From Ruminococcaceae bacterium UBA3903 (GTDB lineage Bacteria; Bacillota; Clostridia; Oscillospirales; Acutalibacteraceae): 22,428 nt of DNA. The stretch is from contig DGFJ01000001.1 in NCBI GenBank assembly GCA_002391625.1, positions 1 through 22,428 of the forward strand, read 5' to 3'. The notes beneath the pieces were generated by a model. It saw only the letters and a list, made by a program, of their open reading frames with translations, did not search any database and was not told the DNA's origin. The position numbers and the translations under genes are program-made. Of the stretch, positions 7,847 through 15,730 are shown piece after piece. Every line of letters starts with the position of its first letter. The stretch's first letter is position 1.

Positions 7847-9835
7847 ATGGCGAGAAAGAAAGCAGTACAAGAATATGGTAATGACAGCATTACCACGCTG
7901 AAGGGTGCAAACAGAGTTCGTAAACGTCCTGCTGTTATTTTTGGTTCTGATGGAATAGATGGTTGTCAGCATTCTATATTTGAGATTGTATCTAACTCCA
8001 TAGACGAAGCCAGAGAGGGTTATGGTAAGGTTATAACCGTTACACGCTATGCTGATAATTCCATAGAGATAGAGGACCATGGCAGGGGTATACCAGTTGA
8101 TTTTAATAACGTGGAACAACGTTATAACTGGGAGCTTGTGTTCTGCGAAATGTATGCAGGTGGTAAATACAATAACAATGAAGGCGAAAGCTATGAGTTT
8201 TCTTTAGGATTAAACGGACTAGGACTGTGTTCTACGCAATATGCATCAGAGTATATGGATGTGGATATTAGGCGAGATGGTTATCGTTATACATTGCATT
8301 TTGAACACGGTGAGAATATCGGCGGCATGAAAAAAGAACCATATACCAAAAAGGATACAGGAACAAAAATACACTGGAAGCCCGACCTACAGGTGTTCAC
8401 TGATATAAACGTACAGCCAGAGTATTTCAAGGATATGATAAAAAGGCAGGCTATTGTAAATGCTGGTGTAAACTTTGTATTTCGCAATCAGGTTGGACGC
8501 TCCTTTGATACTACAGAGTTTATATACAACAATGGTATTACTGACCATGTAAAGGAACTGGTAGCTGGTAAGGAGCTAACTCCTGTACAATCATGGACGG
8601 CGGAAAAAATGACTCGTGACAGGGCGGATAAGCCAGAATATAAGGCAAAAATAAATGTGGCCTTTGCTTTTTCTAATAAAGTAAAAAACGCTGAATATTA
8701 CCATAACTCCAGTTGGTTAGAGTATGGAGGTGCACCAGAAAAGGCTGTTACTAATGCTTTTGTATATCAAATAGATTCCTATCTAAAACAAAATGGAAAA
8801 TACAACAAAACTGAAAGCAAAATAAAATTCATGGACGTAGAGGACTGTTTAGTAATCATAATTTCCTCCTTTTCCAGCGTTACATCATATGAAAATCAGA
8901 CGAAAAAAGCCATTACTAACAAGGGTATTCAGGATGCAATGGTGGAAATGCTGCGTCATAATCTTGAAATATACTTCATTGAAAATCCTATTGAGGCAGA
9001 AAAGATTGCAGCACAGGTACTGATTAACAAGCGTAGCCGAGAGGATGCAGAAAAAACTAGATTAAACATAAAGAAAAAGTTAACAACAAACATGGACATT
9101 ACTAGCAGGGTAGCAAAATTTGTGGATTGCAGAAGCAAGGACACTGCGGTACGAGAAGTGTTTATAGTTGAGGGAGATTCCGCTTTGGGTGCTTGTAAGC
9201 AGGCTCGTGACCCAGATTTTCAGGCAATTATTCCTATTAGAGGTAAAATATTAAACTGTTTAAAGGCTGATTATAATAAGATTTTTAAGAACGAAATAAT
9301 AACAGACCTTTTAAAGGTTTTAGGCTGTGGGGTACAGGTGAAATCAAAGGCAAATAAGGATTTATCATCATTTGACATAAATGCGTTACGCTGGAACAAG
9401 GTTATCCTATGTACAGATGCTGATGTTGATGGGTTTCAAATTAGGACACTACTGCTAACCATGCTGTACAGGCTAACTCCTGATTTGATAGATTCTGGTA
9501 AAGTGTATATTGCAGAATCACCGTTGTATGAGCTTAATACTAAAAGTAACGTTTATTTTGCCTATACAGAAGCCGAAAAGGATAGATTTATTAAACAAAT
9601 CGGTAATGAGAAATTTACCATACAGCGTTCAAAGGGGTTAGGTGAAAACGAACCAGATATGATGAACCTAACAACTATGAACCCTAGCACACGACGTTTG
9701 ATAAAGGTTATGCCAGACGAGGCACAAAAAACAGCGGAAATGTTTGACATAATGTTAGGTGATAATCTGGCAGGCAGAAAAGAATATATTATACAGCACG
9801 GTGCAGAATATACAGATAATCTAGACGTTAGCTGA
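7847..9835 (+). CDS. parE: Type II topoisomerase ATPase subunit (ParE/GyrB-like)
   Basis: This 662-residue GHKL ATPase/Toprim protein belongs to the GyrB/ParE family. The ATP-binding blocks are visible: EIVSNSIDEA (N box), DHGRGIPV and GLNGLGLCS, then QTKKAITN carrying the conserved Lys. The Toprim region has VEGDSA, IPIRGKILN and TDADVDG, and the QRSKGLGE block follows. It is divergent: the start of the ATPase domain reads RPAVIFGS where GyrB has RPGMYIGS, and the His that normally follows DADVDGx is Gln (DGFQIRTL). It lacks the inserted domain of proteobacterial GyrB. The next gene encodes the DNA-cleaving partner, so the pair should form a heterotetramer. I call it ParE-like because of the divergence; a gyrase-like activity cannot be excluded. 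AGAAAGGA precedes the ATG. Confidence 0.88.
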   Translation: MARKKAVQEYGNDSITTLKGANRVRKRPAVIFGSDGIDGCQHSIFEIVSNSIDEAREGYGKVITVTRYADNSIEIEDHGRGIPVDFNNVEQRYNWELVFCEMYAGGKYNNNEGESYEFSLGLNGLGLCSTQYASEYMDVDIRRDGYRYTLHFEHGENIGGMKKEPYTKKDTGTKIHWKPDLQVFTDINVQPEYFKDMIKRQAIVNAGVNFVFRNQVGRSFDTTEFIYNNGITDHVKELVAGKELTPVQSWTAEKMTRDRADKPEYKAKINVAFAFSNKVKNAEYYHNSSWLEYGGAPEKAVTNAFVYQIDSYLKQNGKYNKTESKIKFMDVEDCLVIIISSFSSVTSYENQTKKAITNKGIQDAMVEMLRHNLEIYFIENPIEAEKIAAQVLINKRSREDAEKTRLNIKKKLTTNMDITSRVAKFVDCRSKDTAVREVFIVEGDSALGACKQARDPDFQAIIPIRGKILNCLKADYNKIFKNEIITDLLKVLGCGVQVKSKANKDLSSFDINALRWNKVILCTDADVDGFQIRTLLLTMLYRLTPDLIDSGKVYIAESPLYELNTKSNVYFAYTEAEKDRFIKQIGNEKFTIQRSKGLGENEPDMMNLTTMNPSTRRLIKVMPDEAQKTAEMFDIMLGDNLAGRKEYIIQHGAEYTDNLDVS

Positions 9836-9881
9836 TATTTCGCTTTTATGAAAATGAAAGTAGAGAGGAATTTAAAATTAT

Positions 9882-12122
9882 ATGGCACGAAAAAAACAAC
9901 CACCAAGAGCGAGAGCAACCAGCAAGACCGTTGGTGTAATAGATGGTGCAGGTGAGATAGTAGAGCAGAAAATTTCTGGCACAATAAGAGAAAATTATAT
10001 GCCATACGCCATGAGTGTTATTTTATCACGTGCAATACCAGAGATAGATGGCTTTAAACCAAGCCATAGAAAGCTACTCTTTACAATGTATAAAATGGGA
10101 CTATTATCAGGCAATAGAACAAAATCTGCCAATATAGTAGGTTCTACTATGAAGCTAAATCCTCACGGTGACGGGGCAATATACGACACTATGGTTAGGC
10201 TAAGCCGAGGCTACGAAGCCTTGCTGCACCCTTATGTGGACTCTAAAGGTAACTTTGGTAAATTCTATAGCCGTGATATGGCATGGGCGGCTTCCAGATA
10301 TACCGAGGCAAAGCTGGACTCTATTTGTAACGAGCTATTCCGTGATATTGACAGGGATACAGTGGATTTTGTAGATAACTATGACAACACCTTAAAAGAG
10401 CCGTCCTTGTTGCCTGCAACCTTTCCATCAATTTTAGTTAATGCCAACACAGGTATAGCAGTAGGTATGGCAAGCTCAATATGCTCCTTTAACCTAAAAG
10501 AAGTGTGTGAAACAACTATTGCCTTGTTAAAAGATAAAGACCACGATATTGCCAGCACTATGCCAGCACCAGATTTTACAGGTGGTGGTCAGATAATATA
10601 TGACAAAAAAGTGTTTGATGAAATTTATAAAACAGGTAGAGGTAGCTTTAAGGTTCGTTCACGATATTCATATGACAGCTCAGCTAACTGTATAGATATA
10701 ACGGGCATACCGCAAACAACTACCAGTGAAGCTATCATTGAAAAAATCATTGATCTAGTTAAGCAGGGGAAAATAAAGGATGTTTCTGATATTCGTGACG
10801 AAACAGGCTTAGATGGTTTAAAAATAACTATCGACATTAAGCGTAATGTTGACCCAGATAAATTAATGCAGCGTTTGTTTAAAATGACCCCGTTGGAGGA
10901 TAGCTTCTCTTGTAATTTTAATGTGTTGGTGGCCGGTGTACCACGCGTTTTGGGCGTGGCTGAGCTTATAGAGGAATGGACAGCCTTCAGAATTGAATGT
11001 GTACGTCGTAGGACAGCCTTTGATTTAAAGAAAAAACAAGATAAGCTGCATTTGTTGCTTGGCTTAGAGGCTATATTACTTGATATTGATAAGGCAATTA
11101 AAATTGTTAGGGAAACAACGGAAGAAAATGAGGTTATACCAAATCTTATGATTGGTTTTGGTATAGATGAAGTTCAGGCAGAATATGTGGCAGAAATAAA
11201 GCTCAGACATTTAAATCGTGAATTTATTCTTAAACGCACCCAGGAAACAGAACAGCTAAAAAAGGATATAGAAGAGCTGCGTGCTATACTTGCCAGTAAA
11301 TCCAGAGTAAAAACTATAATAGTTAATGAACTAAAAGAAGTGGTGAAAAAATACGGTCAGCCTAGAAAGAGTATTTTAATTTACGCTGATGATATTGAAG
11401 AAATTGATATTACAGAGGAAATACCAGATTATCCTGTTAATCTTTTCTTTACTCGTGACGGATATTTTAAAAAGATTACACCTTTGTCATTGAGAATGGG
11501 TGGTAATCAGAAGCTAAAAGAAACGGATGAAATTATTTTATCTGTTGAAGCCACCAATACAACAGATTTGCTATTCTTCACCAACAAGTCGCAGGTATAT
11601 AAGGCAAAGGCATATGATTTTAGTGACTGCAAGGCCAGCTCCTTAGGCGACTATATACCAGCCAAGTTAAATATGGAACAGGGTGAGCTAGCCGTATGTA
11701 TGGTGGTAACAGGTGATTATAGCGGAGTTCTGTTGTTTGCTTTTGAAAATGGAAAGATTGCGAAGGTACCACTAAAATCCTACGAAACAAAAACTAACCG
11801 TAAAAAACTTACAGGTGCATATTGTGATAAATCGACCTTAGTTGACATTGCTTTTTCTATGGAAGATAGGGAATATGTGCTTACGTCGTCAGCTGGCAGA
11901 ATGTTACTGTTTCACAGTGGAGCTGTAAATATAAAATCCACCAGAAATACTCAGGGCGTAGCTGTTCTAAAGCTTAAAAAAGGTCACCGCTTAATGAGCA
12001 TTAGAGAATATGTGGAGGGTGAGTTTGTTAGACCTACACGATATAGGACACGTACTCTGCCAGCAGTGGGAGCATTACCATCCCAGGAGGATAGCAAGGA
12101 TGAACAACTTTCGCTAATTTAA
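9882..12122 (+). CDS. parC: Type II topoisomerase cleavage subunit (ParC/GyrA-like)
   Basis: This 746-residue protein is the breakage-reunion subunit that cuts and rejoins DNA through a tyrosine. ENYMPYAMSVILSRAIP opens the winged-helix region, NPHGDGAIYD is the quinolone-determining region, and AASRYTEAKL carries catalytic Tyr140. A tower and coiled-coil region follows to about residue 490. The C-terminal beta-pinwheel has weak repeats (LFFTRDGYFKKI, LFFTNKSQVYKAK, LLFAFENGKIAKVP). I do not see the GyrA-box (QRRGGKG), which supports a ParC-like role over gyrase. In the quinolone region Gly stands where sensitive enzymes often have Ser. The ATG follows AGAGAGG. It lies 46 bases after the ATPase gene and is very probably co-transcribed with it. 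Confidence 0.88.
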   Translation: MARKKQPPRARATSKTVGVIDGAGEIVEQKISGTIRENYMPYAMSVILSRAIPEIDGFKPSHRKLLFTMYKMGLLSGNRTKSANIVGSTMKLNPHGDGAIYDTMVRLSRGYEALLHPYVDSKGNFGKFYSRDMAWAASRYTEAKLDSICNELFRDIDRDTVDFVDNYDNTLKEPSLLPATFPSILVNANTGIAVGMASSICSFNLKEVCETTIALLKDKDHDIASTMPAPDFTGGGQIIYDKKVFDEIYKTGRGSFKVRSRYSYDSSANCIDITGIPQTTTSEAIIEKIIDLVKQGKIKDVSDIRDETGLDGLKITIDIKRNVDPDKLMQRLFKMTPLEDSFSCNFNVLVAGVPRVLGVAELIEEWTAFRIECVRRRTAFDLKKKQDKLHLLLGLEAILLDIDKAIKIVRETTEENEVIPNLMIGFGIDEVQAEYVAEIKLRHLNREFILKRTQETEQLKKDIEELRAILASKSRVKTIIVNELKEVVKKYGQPRKSILIYADDIEEIDITEEIPDYPVNLFFTRDGYFKKITPLSLRMGGNQKLKETDEIILSVEATNTTDLLFFTNKSQVYKAKAYDFSDCKASSLGDYIPAKLNMEQGELAVCMVVTGDYSGVLLFAFENGKIAKVPLKSYETKTNRKKLTGAYCDKSTLVDIAFSMEDREYVLTSSAGRMLLFHSGAVNIKSTRNTQGVAVLKLKKGHRLMSIREYVEGEFVRPTRYRTRTLPAVGALPSQEDSKDEQLSLI

Positions 12123-12141
12123 AAAAATTTCCTATAAGCTA

Positions 12142-12170
12142 TTGCATAAAAAGAAAACATATGGTAATAT
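12142..12170 (+). promoter_or_regulatory. secG promoter with extended -10
   Basis: TTGCAT (12142-12147) and TAATAT (12165-12170) are 17 bases apart, and TG lies one base before the -10 hexamer (12162-12163), giving an extended -10. The promoter is about 65 bases before secG, so secG can be transcribed on its own. Confidence 0.65.
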
Positions 12171-12233
12171 ATTAGAGATATTTATTGAATGTGAAATTGT
12201 GCATTGTCACAATATAGAAAGGAAAGGTTATAA

Positions 12234-12491
12234 ATGGGTATTTGGGATTACGTTTTAGGCGGAGTATTGGTATTGTTTTCCATTGCAATTATTATTGTTA
12301 TTATTTTACAGGAGGGTCATCAGCAGGGCGTAGGTGTTGTTACTGGCGGTGCTGATACATTTTTCTCCAAAAATAAGGCTCGTTCAATTGACAGCTTCTT
12401 ATCAAGATGGACAAAGGTTTTTGCTGGTGGATTTGTTTTGTTAGTTATTGCACTTAATGTATTAGCTTACTTTATTGGTTATACAGCTTAA
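12234..12491 (+). CDS. secG: Preprotein translocase subunit SecG
   Basis: This 85-residue protein has two membrane helices (about residues 5-25 and 62-82) joined by a loop with ILQEGHQQGVG and a TFFSKNKA segment, the standard SecG plan. SecG joins SecYE in the plasma membrane and helps SecA-driven export. GAAAGGAAAGG precedes the ATG. A weak inverted repeat (GCATC at 12522-12526, GATGC at 12539-12543) and a stronger hairpin follow it. In many Clostridia secG is followed by rnr and smpB, but here a two-component system follows instead. Confidence 0.95.
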   Translation: MGIWDYVLGGVLVLFSIAIIIVIILQEGHQQGVGVVTGGADTFFSKNKARSIDSFLSRWTKVFAGGFVLLVIALNVLAYFIGYTA

Positions 12492-12567
12492 TATTAAGTC
12501 GAATATTTAACAGTAAAAATGGCATCGCATTTTACAAAGATGCTTTATAGTACAGTCGTATATGTAG

Positions 12568-12601
12568 AAAACGGTGTAGTCAGGGATGATTGCACCGTTT
12601 T
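12568..12601 (+). terminator. Hairpin terminator after secG
   Basis: AAAACGGTG (12568-12576) pairs perfectly with CACCGTTTT (12593-12601) around a 16-base loop. The T run of four is part of the stem, as is an A run on the other side, so it may act in both directions. It separates secG from the two-component genes. Confidence 0.65.
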
Positions 12602-12698
12602 GCTTCGTCTAATTCTAATAAGTTAGCTTTATGATAAACACCAATATAACAAGAGATAAAAGCAAAAATATTGTATTAGAATTAAAACTGTTAGTAAA

Positions 12699-12704
12699 TA
12701 TAAT
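12699..12704 (+). promoter_or_regulatory. -10 box of the two-component operon
   Basis: A perfect TATAAT lies 34 bases upstream of the response regulator ATG. The 17-base-spaced upstream hexamer is TTAGAA (12676-12681), a poor -35. A weak -35 is common where an activator is needed, but no clear operator repeat was identified. Confidence 0.45.
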
Positions 12705-12737
12705 ACACTTAGATGAATAAAAGCGGGGTGGCTTACT

Positions 12738-13466
12738 ATGATTAATATAGCGATTTGTGATGATGATAAAACTATGCTGAATACAATTACAAGAATAGCC
12801 CAAAAAGAGTTTGCAGATGATGATATAAAATGTGTTATAAAACCATTTTCTAGTGGAGTAGCATTACTTAATAGCCATAAAAAAGAGGCTTTCAACATAT
12901 TGTTTTTAGATATTTGTATGCCTAGCATTGATGGCTTTTCTGTGGCTAAACAGGCTAAAGAACTAAATAAGGACGTTTTTATCATCTTCATAACATCTAA
13001 TGATGAATTGGTTTATGAAAGCTTTATGTATCAACCTTTTTATTTTATAAAAAAAGATAGTATTAATGGATTAAATCACGACGTATCATCAGTAATAAAA
13101 AAGCTAATTGCACATGTACGCCAGTATGACAGTATTCTTTTAGAGATTTCCCCAGGTAGAAAGGCTGCTGTACTATATAAAAATATTTTATATGTTAAAA
13201 GCGATAAGCATTATCTTGATTTCTATTTAATAGATAAAAAATTGATACATCAAAGAGGAAATATTGCAGATATTGAAATATCCTTAGCAGATTATGATTT
13301 TATAAAGGTACATAAAAGGAATCTGATAAATATGAATTATATAAAATACATTGACAATAGAATGCTAGAAATAGTCCTAAAAGATGGTACAAAGCTGGAA
13401 ATGAGTAGAAATTACAAAAAAGAAACTGAAGAAAAATATATAAAATTTACGAGGTCTTTGTTATGA
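12738..13466 (+). CDS. LytTR-family response regulator (AgrA-like)
   Basis: This 242-residue protein has a receiver domain at residues 1-120 with acidic residues Asp8-Asp9-Asp10 and phospho-acceptor Asp58 (LDICMP). A LytTR DNA-binding domain follows (about 135-240), with the DFIKVHKRNLINMNYI block typical of AgrA, ComE and similar proteins. Such regulators bind direct repeats upstream of their targets when phosphorylated by a partner kinase. The partner gene follows with a 4-base ATGA overlap, so the two are translationally coupled. GCGGGGTGG lies upstream of the ATG. Targets cannot be named from this window. Confidence 0.92.
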   Translation: MINIAICDDDKTMLNTITRIAQKEFADDDIKCVIKPFSSGVALLNSHKKEAFNILFLDICMPSIDGFSVAKQAKELNKDVFIIFITSNDELVYESFMYQPFYFIKKDSINGLNHDVSSVIKKLIAHVRQYDSILLEISPGRKAAVLYKNILYVKSDKHYLDFYLIDKKLIHQRGNIADIEISLADYDFIKVHKRNLINMNYIKYIDNRMLEIVLKDGTKLEMSRNYKKETEEKYIKFTRSLL

Positions 13467-14812
13467 ATATTCAAAATGAGCTTGTATTTTCTATACCACG
13501 TTTTTTGTCATCTGTATTTGAATGGATGCTCTGTTTACATTATATTTGCTCTATTAGTGGGATAAAAGTAAACAAAATAGCATTGAGAACAGCAACAACA
13601 ATAACAATAGCTACTGTTATTACTGTCAAATGCTTTAATTTTTTGTATATTGGGACTATAGTTACAGATCCTATAATGCTGTTGTACCTGCGTATATTAG
13701 CTAAGATTTTTGTGGCAACGTTAACGGTATGCTTTTTATTGTATTCCTGCAATGGGAATCTATTTAGCAAAATTCGCACTTTGATTGTGCCTGTTATTCT
13801 GTTAAGCCTTGCAAATAACGTTCATCTCCTTATTGGGTATTTTTGTAATTTTATACAAAAAGAACAACTGCTTTTGTATATTCTAGTGCTAACTATATCA
13901 TTTGATATTATTTATGCGTTCTGTTCCATTTCAGCTGCCAGACTTGTAAAAAGCAAACAAACAATATTTAATAAAGAGGATAGCAAAATGATGTTTGTTG
14001 CATTTTTGGTATCTACAGTAGTTTTGGTTGTATCATCTATTGCATTATCAGTATTTATGAGTACCGCCTCATTAAAAAATATAGTATATATCATGGTGAC
14101 AGTATTATCTGTGCTGGTTGTTGACATAGTAATACTAAATCTGATAATTCGTGTGAGCAGAAATAATTATCAAAAACGTCAGGATGAGCTAAAAGAAATA
14201 GGTAGGAATTTTCAGGAACAATATGAAAAAAACATAAAGGAACAGGACGAAGCAATATGCAGACTGCGTCATGATATTAAGCATCATTTATGTGTTGTGG
14301 ATGTTTTACTAACAGAACAGAAATATAATGATGCACATAAATATTTGCAGGAGTATTTAAATACCAATGAGATAAACACCTATATTTATACTAAAAACGA
14401 GTACGTTAATGCTATTATCAACTCCAAAATTTCCTTAGCTAAAAGAAAGAGCATAAATATAACGTCTGTGGTGGCAGGTGATATATGTAACGTTGATAAT
14501 ATTGATATTTGTAATTTGCTAGGCAACCTTTTAGACAATGCCATTGAGGCCAGTGAAAAAAGCATCGTAAAGACAATTATTTTTAAAATAATTGTACAGG
14601 AGGATATTATAAGAATTAGTACACAAAATTCAATAGATAGTTCTATTTTATCCGACAATCCAAATTTACAAACCAGTAAATCCCATAAACAATCACATGG
14701 TTACGGCACTAAAACTATTAAAGAAATAGCAGCTAAGTATAATGGCTTTGTGGATTATTATGAGGACAATAACAGATTTGTATGTAATGTAAGCTTAGTT
14801 AAAAAGTATTAA
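13463..14812 (+). CDS. GHKL-domain sensor histidine kinase (AgrC-like)
   Basis: This 449-residue membrane kinase has about six hydrophobic helices in the first 230 residues, a short coiled coil, then a histidine kinase core. The phospho-acceptor is probably His270 in LRHDIKHHL. The N box has Asn355 and Asn359 (NLLDNAIEAS), and the glycine box is HGYGTKTI. The layout is that of AgrC/ComD-type receptors, which sense peptide signals. It overlaps the response regulator gene by four bases. No processing protease (AgrB) or small signal-peptide gene was found on either side, so the ligand may be encoded elsewhere or be of another kind. The stop lies 60 bases before a strong hairpin. Confidence 0.92.
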   Translation: MNIQNELVFSIPRFLSSVFEWMLCLHYICSISGIKVNKIALRTATTITIATVITVKCFNFLYIGTIVTDPIMLLYLRILAKIFVATLTVCFLLYSCNGNLFSKIRTLIVPVILLSLANNVHLLIGYFCNFIQKEQLLLYILVLTISFDIIYAFCSISAARLVKSKQTIFNKEDSKMMFVAFLVSTVVLVVSSIALSVFMSTASLKNIVYIMVTVLSVLVVDIVILNLIIRVSRNNYQKRQDELKEIGRNFQEQYEKNIKEQDEAICRLRHDIKHHLCVVDVLLTEQKYNDAHKYLQEYLNTNEINTYIYTKNEYVNAIINSKISLAKRKSINITSVVAGDICNVDNIDICNLLGNLLDNAIEASEKSIVKTIIFKIIVQEDIIRISTQNSIDSSILSDNPNLQTSKSHKQSHGYGTKTIKEIAAKYNGFVDYYEDNNRFVCNVSLVKKY

Positions 14813-14871
14813 TAATATTAGATTCGTATAACCTATTTCTAACCACAGCATTTAGATAGGCGTTAAAAAGC

Positions 14872-14915
14872 ACACAGCCATTAAATCGCTGTATATTATG
14901 ATTTAATGGCTGTGT
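14872..14915. terminator. Perfect 16-bp hairpin between kinase and cwlD
   Basis: ACACAGCCATTAAATC (14872-14887) is the exact reverse complement of 14900-14915, with a 12-base loop. No T run follows on the plus strand, but on the minus strand the stem is followed by GCTTTTT, so it fits a minus-strand or two-way terminator best. It may also protect the 3' end of the kinase mRNA. Confidence 0.55.
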
Positions 14916-14990
14916 ATAAAATATCAATAAAAAGTATTTTTAGGTGCTATCAGCACATTTGCTTTTCATATTATTTTATGAGGTGTTGAT

Positions 14991-15716
14991 ATGTTGCTAA
15001 AAATAAAAAAGAAATATATAATTATTACAATGATATGTGTTATTGCTATTGTGGCTATTGTATGTTTATTACAAGCTTCCAATTACAGTATTGCTGCTAA
15101 TACGATTTCTTCTGATACTAACCAGCTGCCCACAATTATTATTGATAGTGGACATGGTGGAGAGGACGGTGGCGCAGTGGGTGATGATGGCACACTGGAG
15201 AAAGATATTAATCTGCAAATATCACTATGCCTTGAAAAGCTTTTTATTACTAACGGTTATAAGGTGGTTTTAACAAGAGATGGAGATTATGCTATATATG
15301 ATAAAGGCTGTAATAATATAAAAGAAAAAAAAATTTCAGATATGAAAAATCGTTTAGCAATATTTAACAGCAGTGAAAATAACATTGTTATTAGTGTGCA
15401 TCAAAATAAATTTACTGAAAGCAAATACAGTGGAACTCAAATTTTTTACTCACCAAATAACAAAGAAAGCTTACAGTTAGCAGAAAGCATAAAGCAATCA
15501 GTAACAGGTATGCTACAGCCAAATAATTCCCGTGAAACTAAAAGCGGCAATAAAAGCATTTACCTGCTGTGGAACAGCAAGGTGCCGTCTGTAATAGTCG
15601 AATGTGGTTTTCTATCAAACTACAATGAACGAGAACTGTTAAAAACCGCCGAATATCAAAATAAGATGGCTTTTACAATTTTTTGTGGATTTCTAGAATA
15701 TATAAATACAAAATAA
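14991..15716 (+). CDS. cwlD: N-acetylmuramoyl-L-alanine amidase, CwlD-like
   Basis: This 241-residue Amidase_3 zinc enzyme cleaves the bond between muramic acid and the stem peptide of peptidoglycan. A membrane or signal segment lies at residues 9-28. The zinc and catalytic residues are His55 (SGHGGEDGGA), Glu70 (LEKDINL), His137 (VISVHQNK) and Glu204 (VIVECGFLSN). Length and the GHGGEDGGA opening match CwlD of spore formers, which with PdaA makes muramic-delta-lactam in the spore cortex. A general cell-wall amidase is the alternative. GAGGTG lies 6 bases before the ATG. It is 14 bases upstream of radA, so the two are probably one unit. A sporulation promoter could not be defined with confidence. 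Confidence 0.85.
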   Translation: MLLKIKKKYIIITMICVIAIVAIVCLLQASNYSIAANTISSDTNQLPTIIIDSGHGGEDGGAVGDDGTLEKDINLQISLCLEKLFITNGYKVVLTRDGDYAIYDKGCNNIKEKKISDMKNRLAIFNSSENNIVISVHQNKFTESKYSGTQIFYSPNNKESLQLAESIKQSVTGMLQPNNSRETKSGNKSIYLLWNSKVPSVIVECGFLSNYNERELLKTAEYQNKMAFTIFCGFLEYINTK

Positions 15717-15730
15717 GGTTGTGACAATAT

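Noticed and set aside
9562..10005. Minus-strand open frame of 147 codons across the parE-parC junction
   Set aside because: It is antisense to two well-supported topoisomerase genes and has low-complexity Leu/Ser/Phe composition.
12492..12737. A hidden AgrD-like signal peptide or small RNA between secG and the regulator
   Set aside because: No short frame with a ribosome binding site and peptide-like sequence was seen; only hairpins and a promoter.
12629..12991. Minus-strand frame over the response regulator start
   Set aside because: It is antisense to the receiver domain, with no motif and no ribosome binding site.
14916..14990. A sigma-E type sporulation promoter before cwlD
   Set aside because: CATATTAT at about 14967-14974 resembles a -10, but no matching -35 lies at the right distance.
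15037..15273. Plus-strand frame of 78 codons inside cwlD
   Set aside because: It lies in an alternative frame within a gene whose catalytic residues are all in the other frame.
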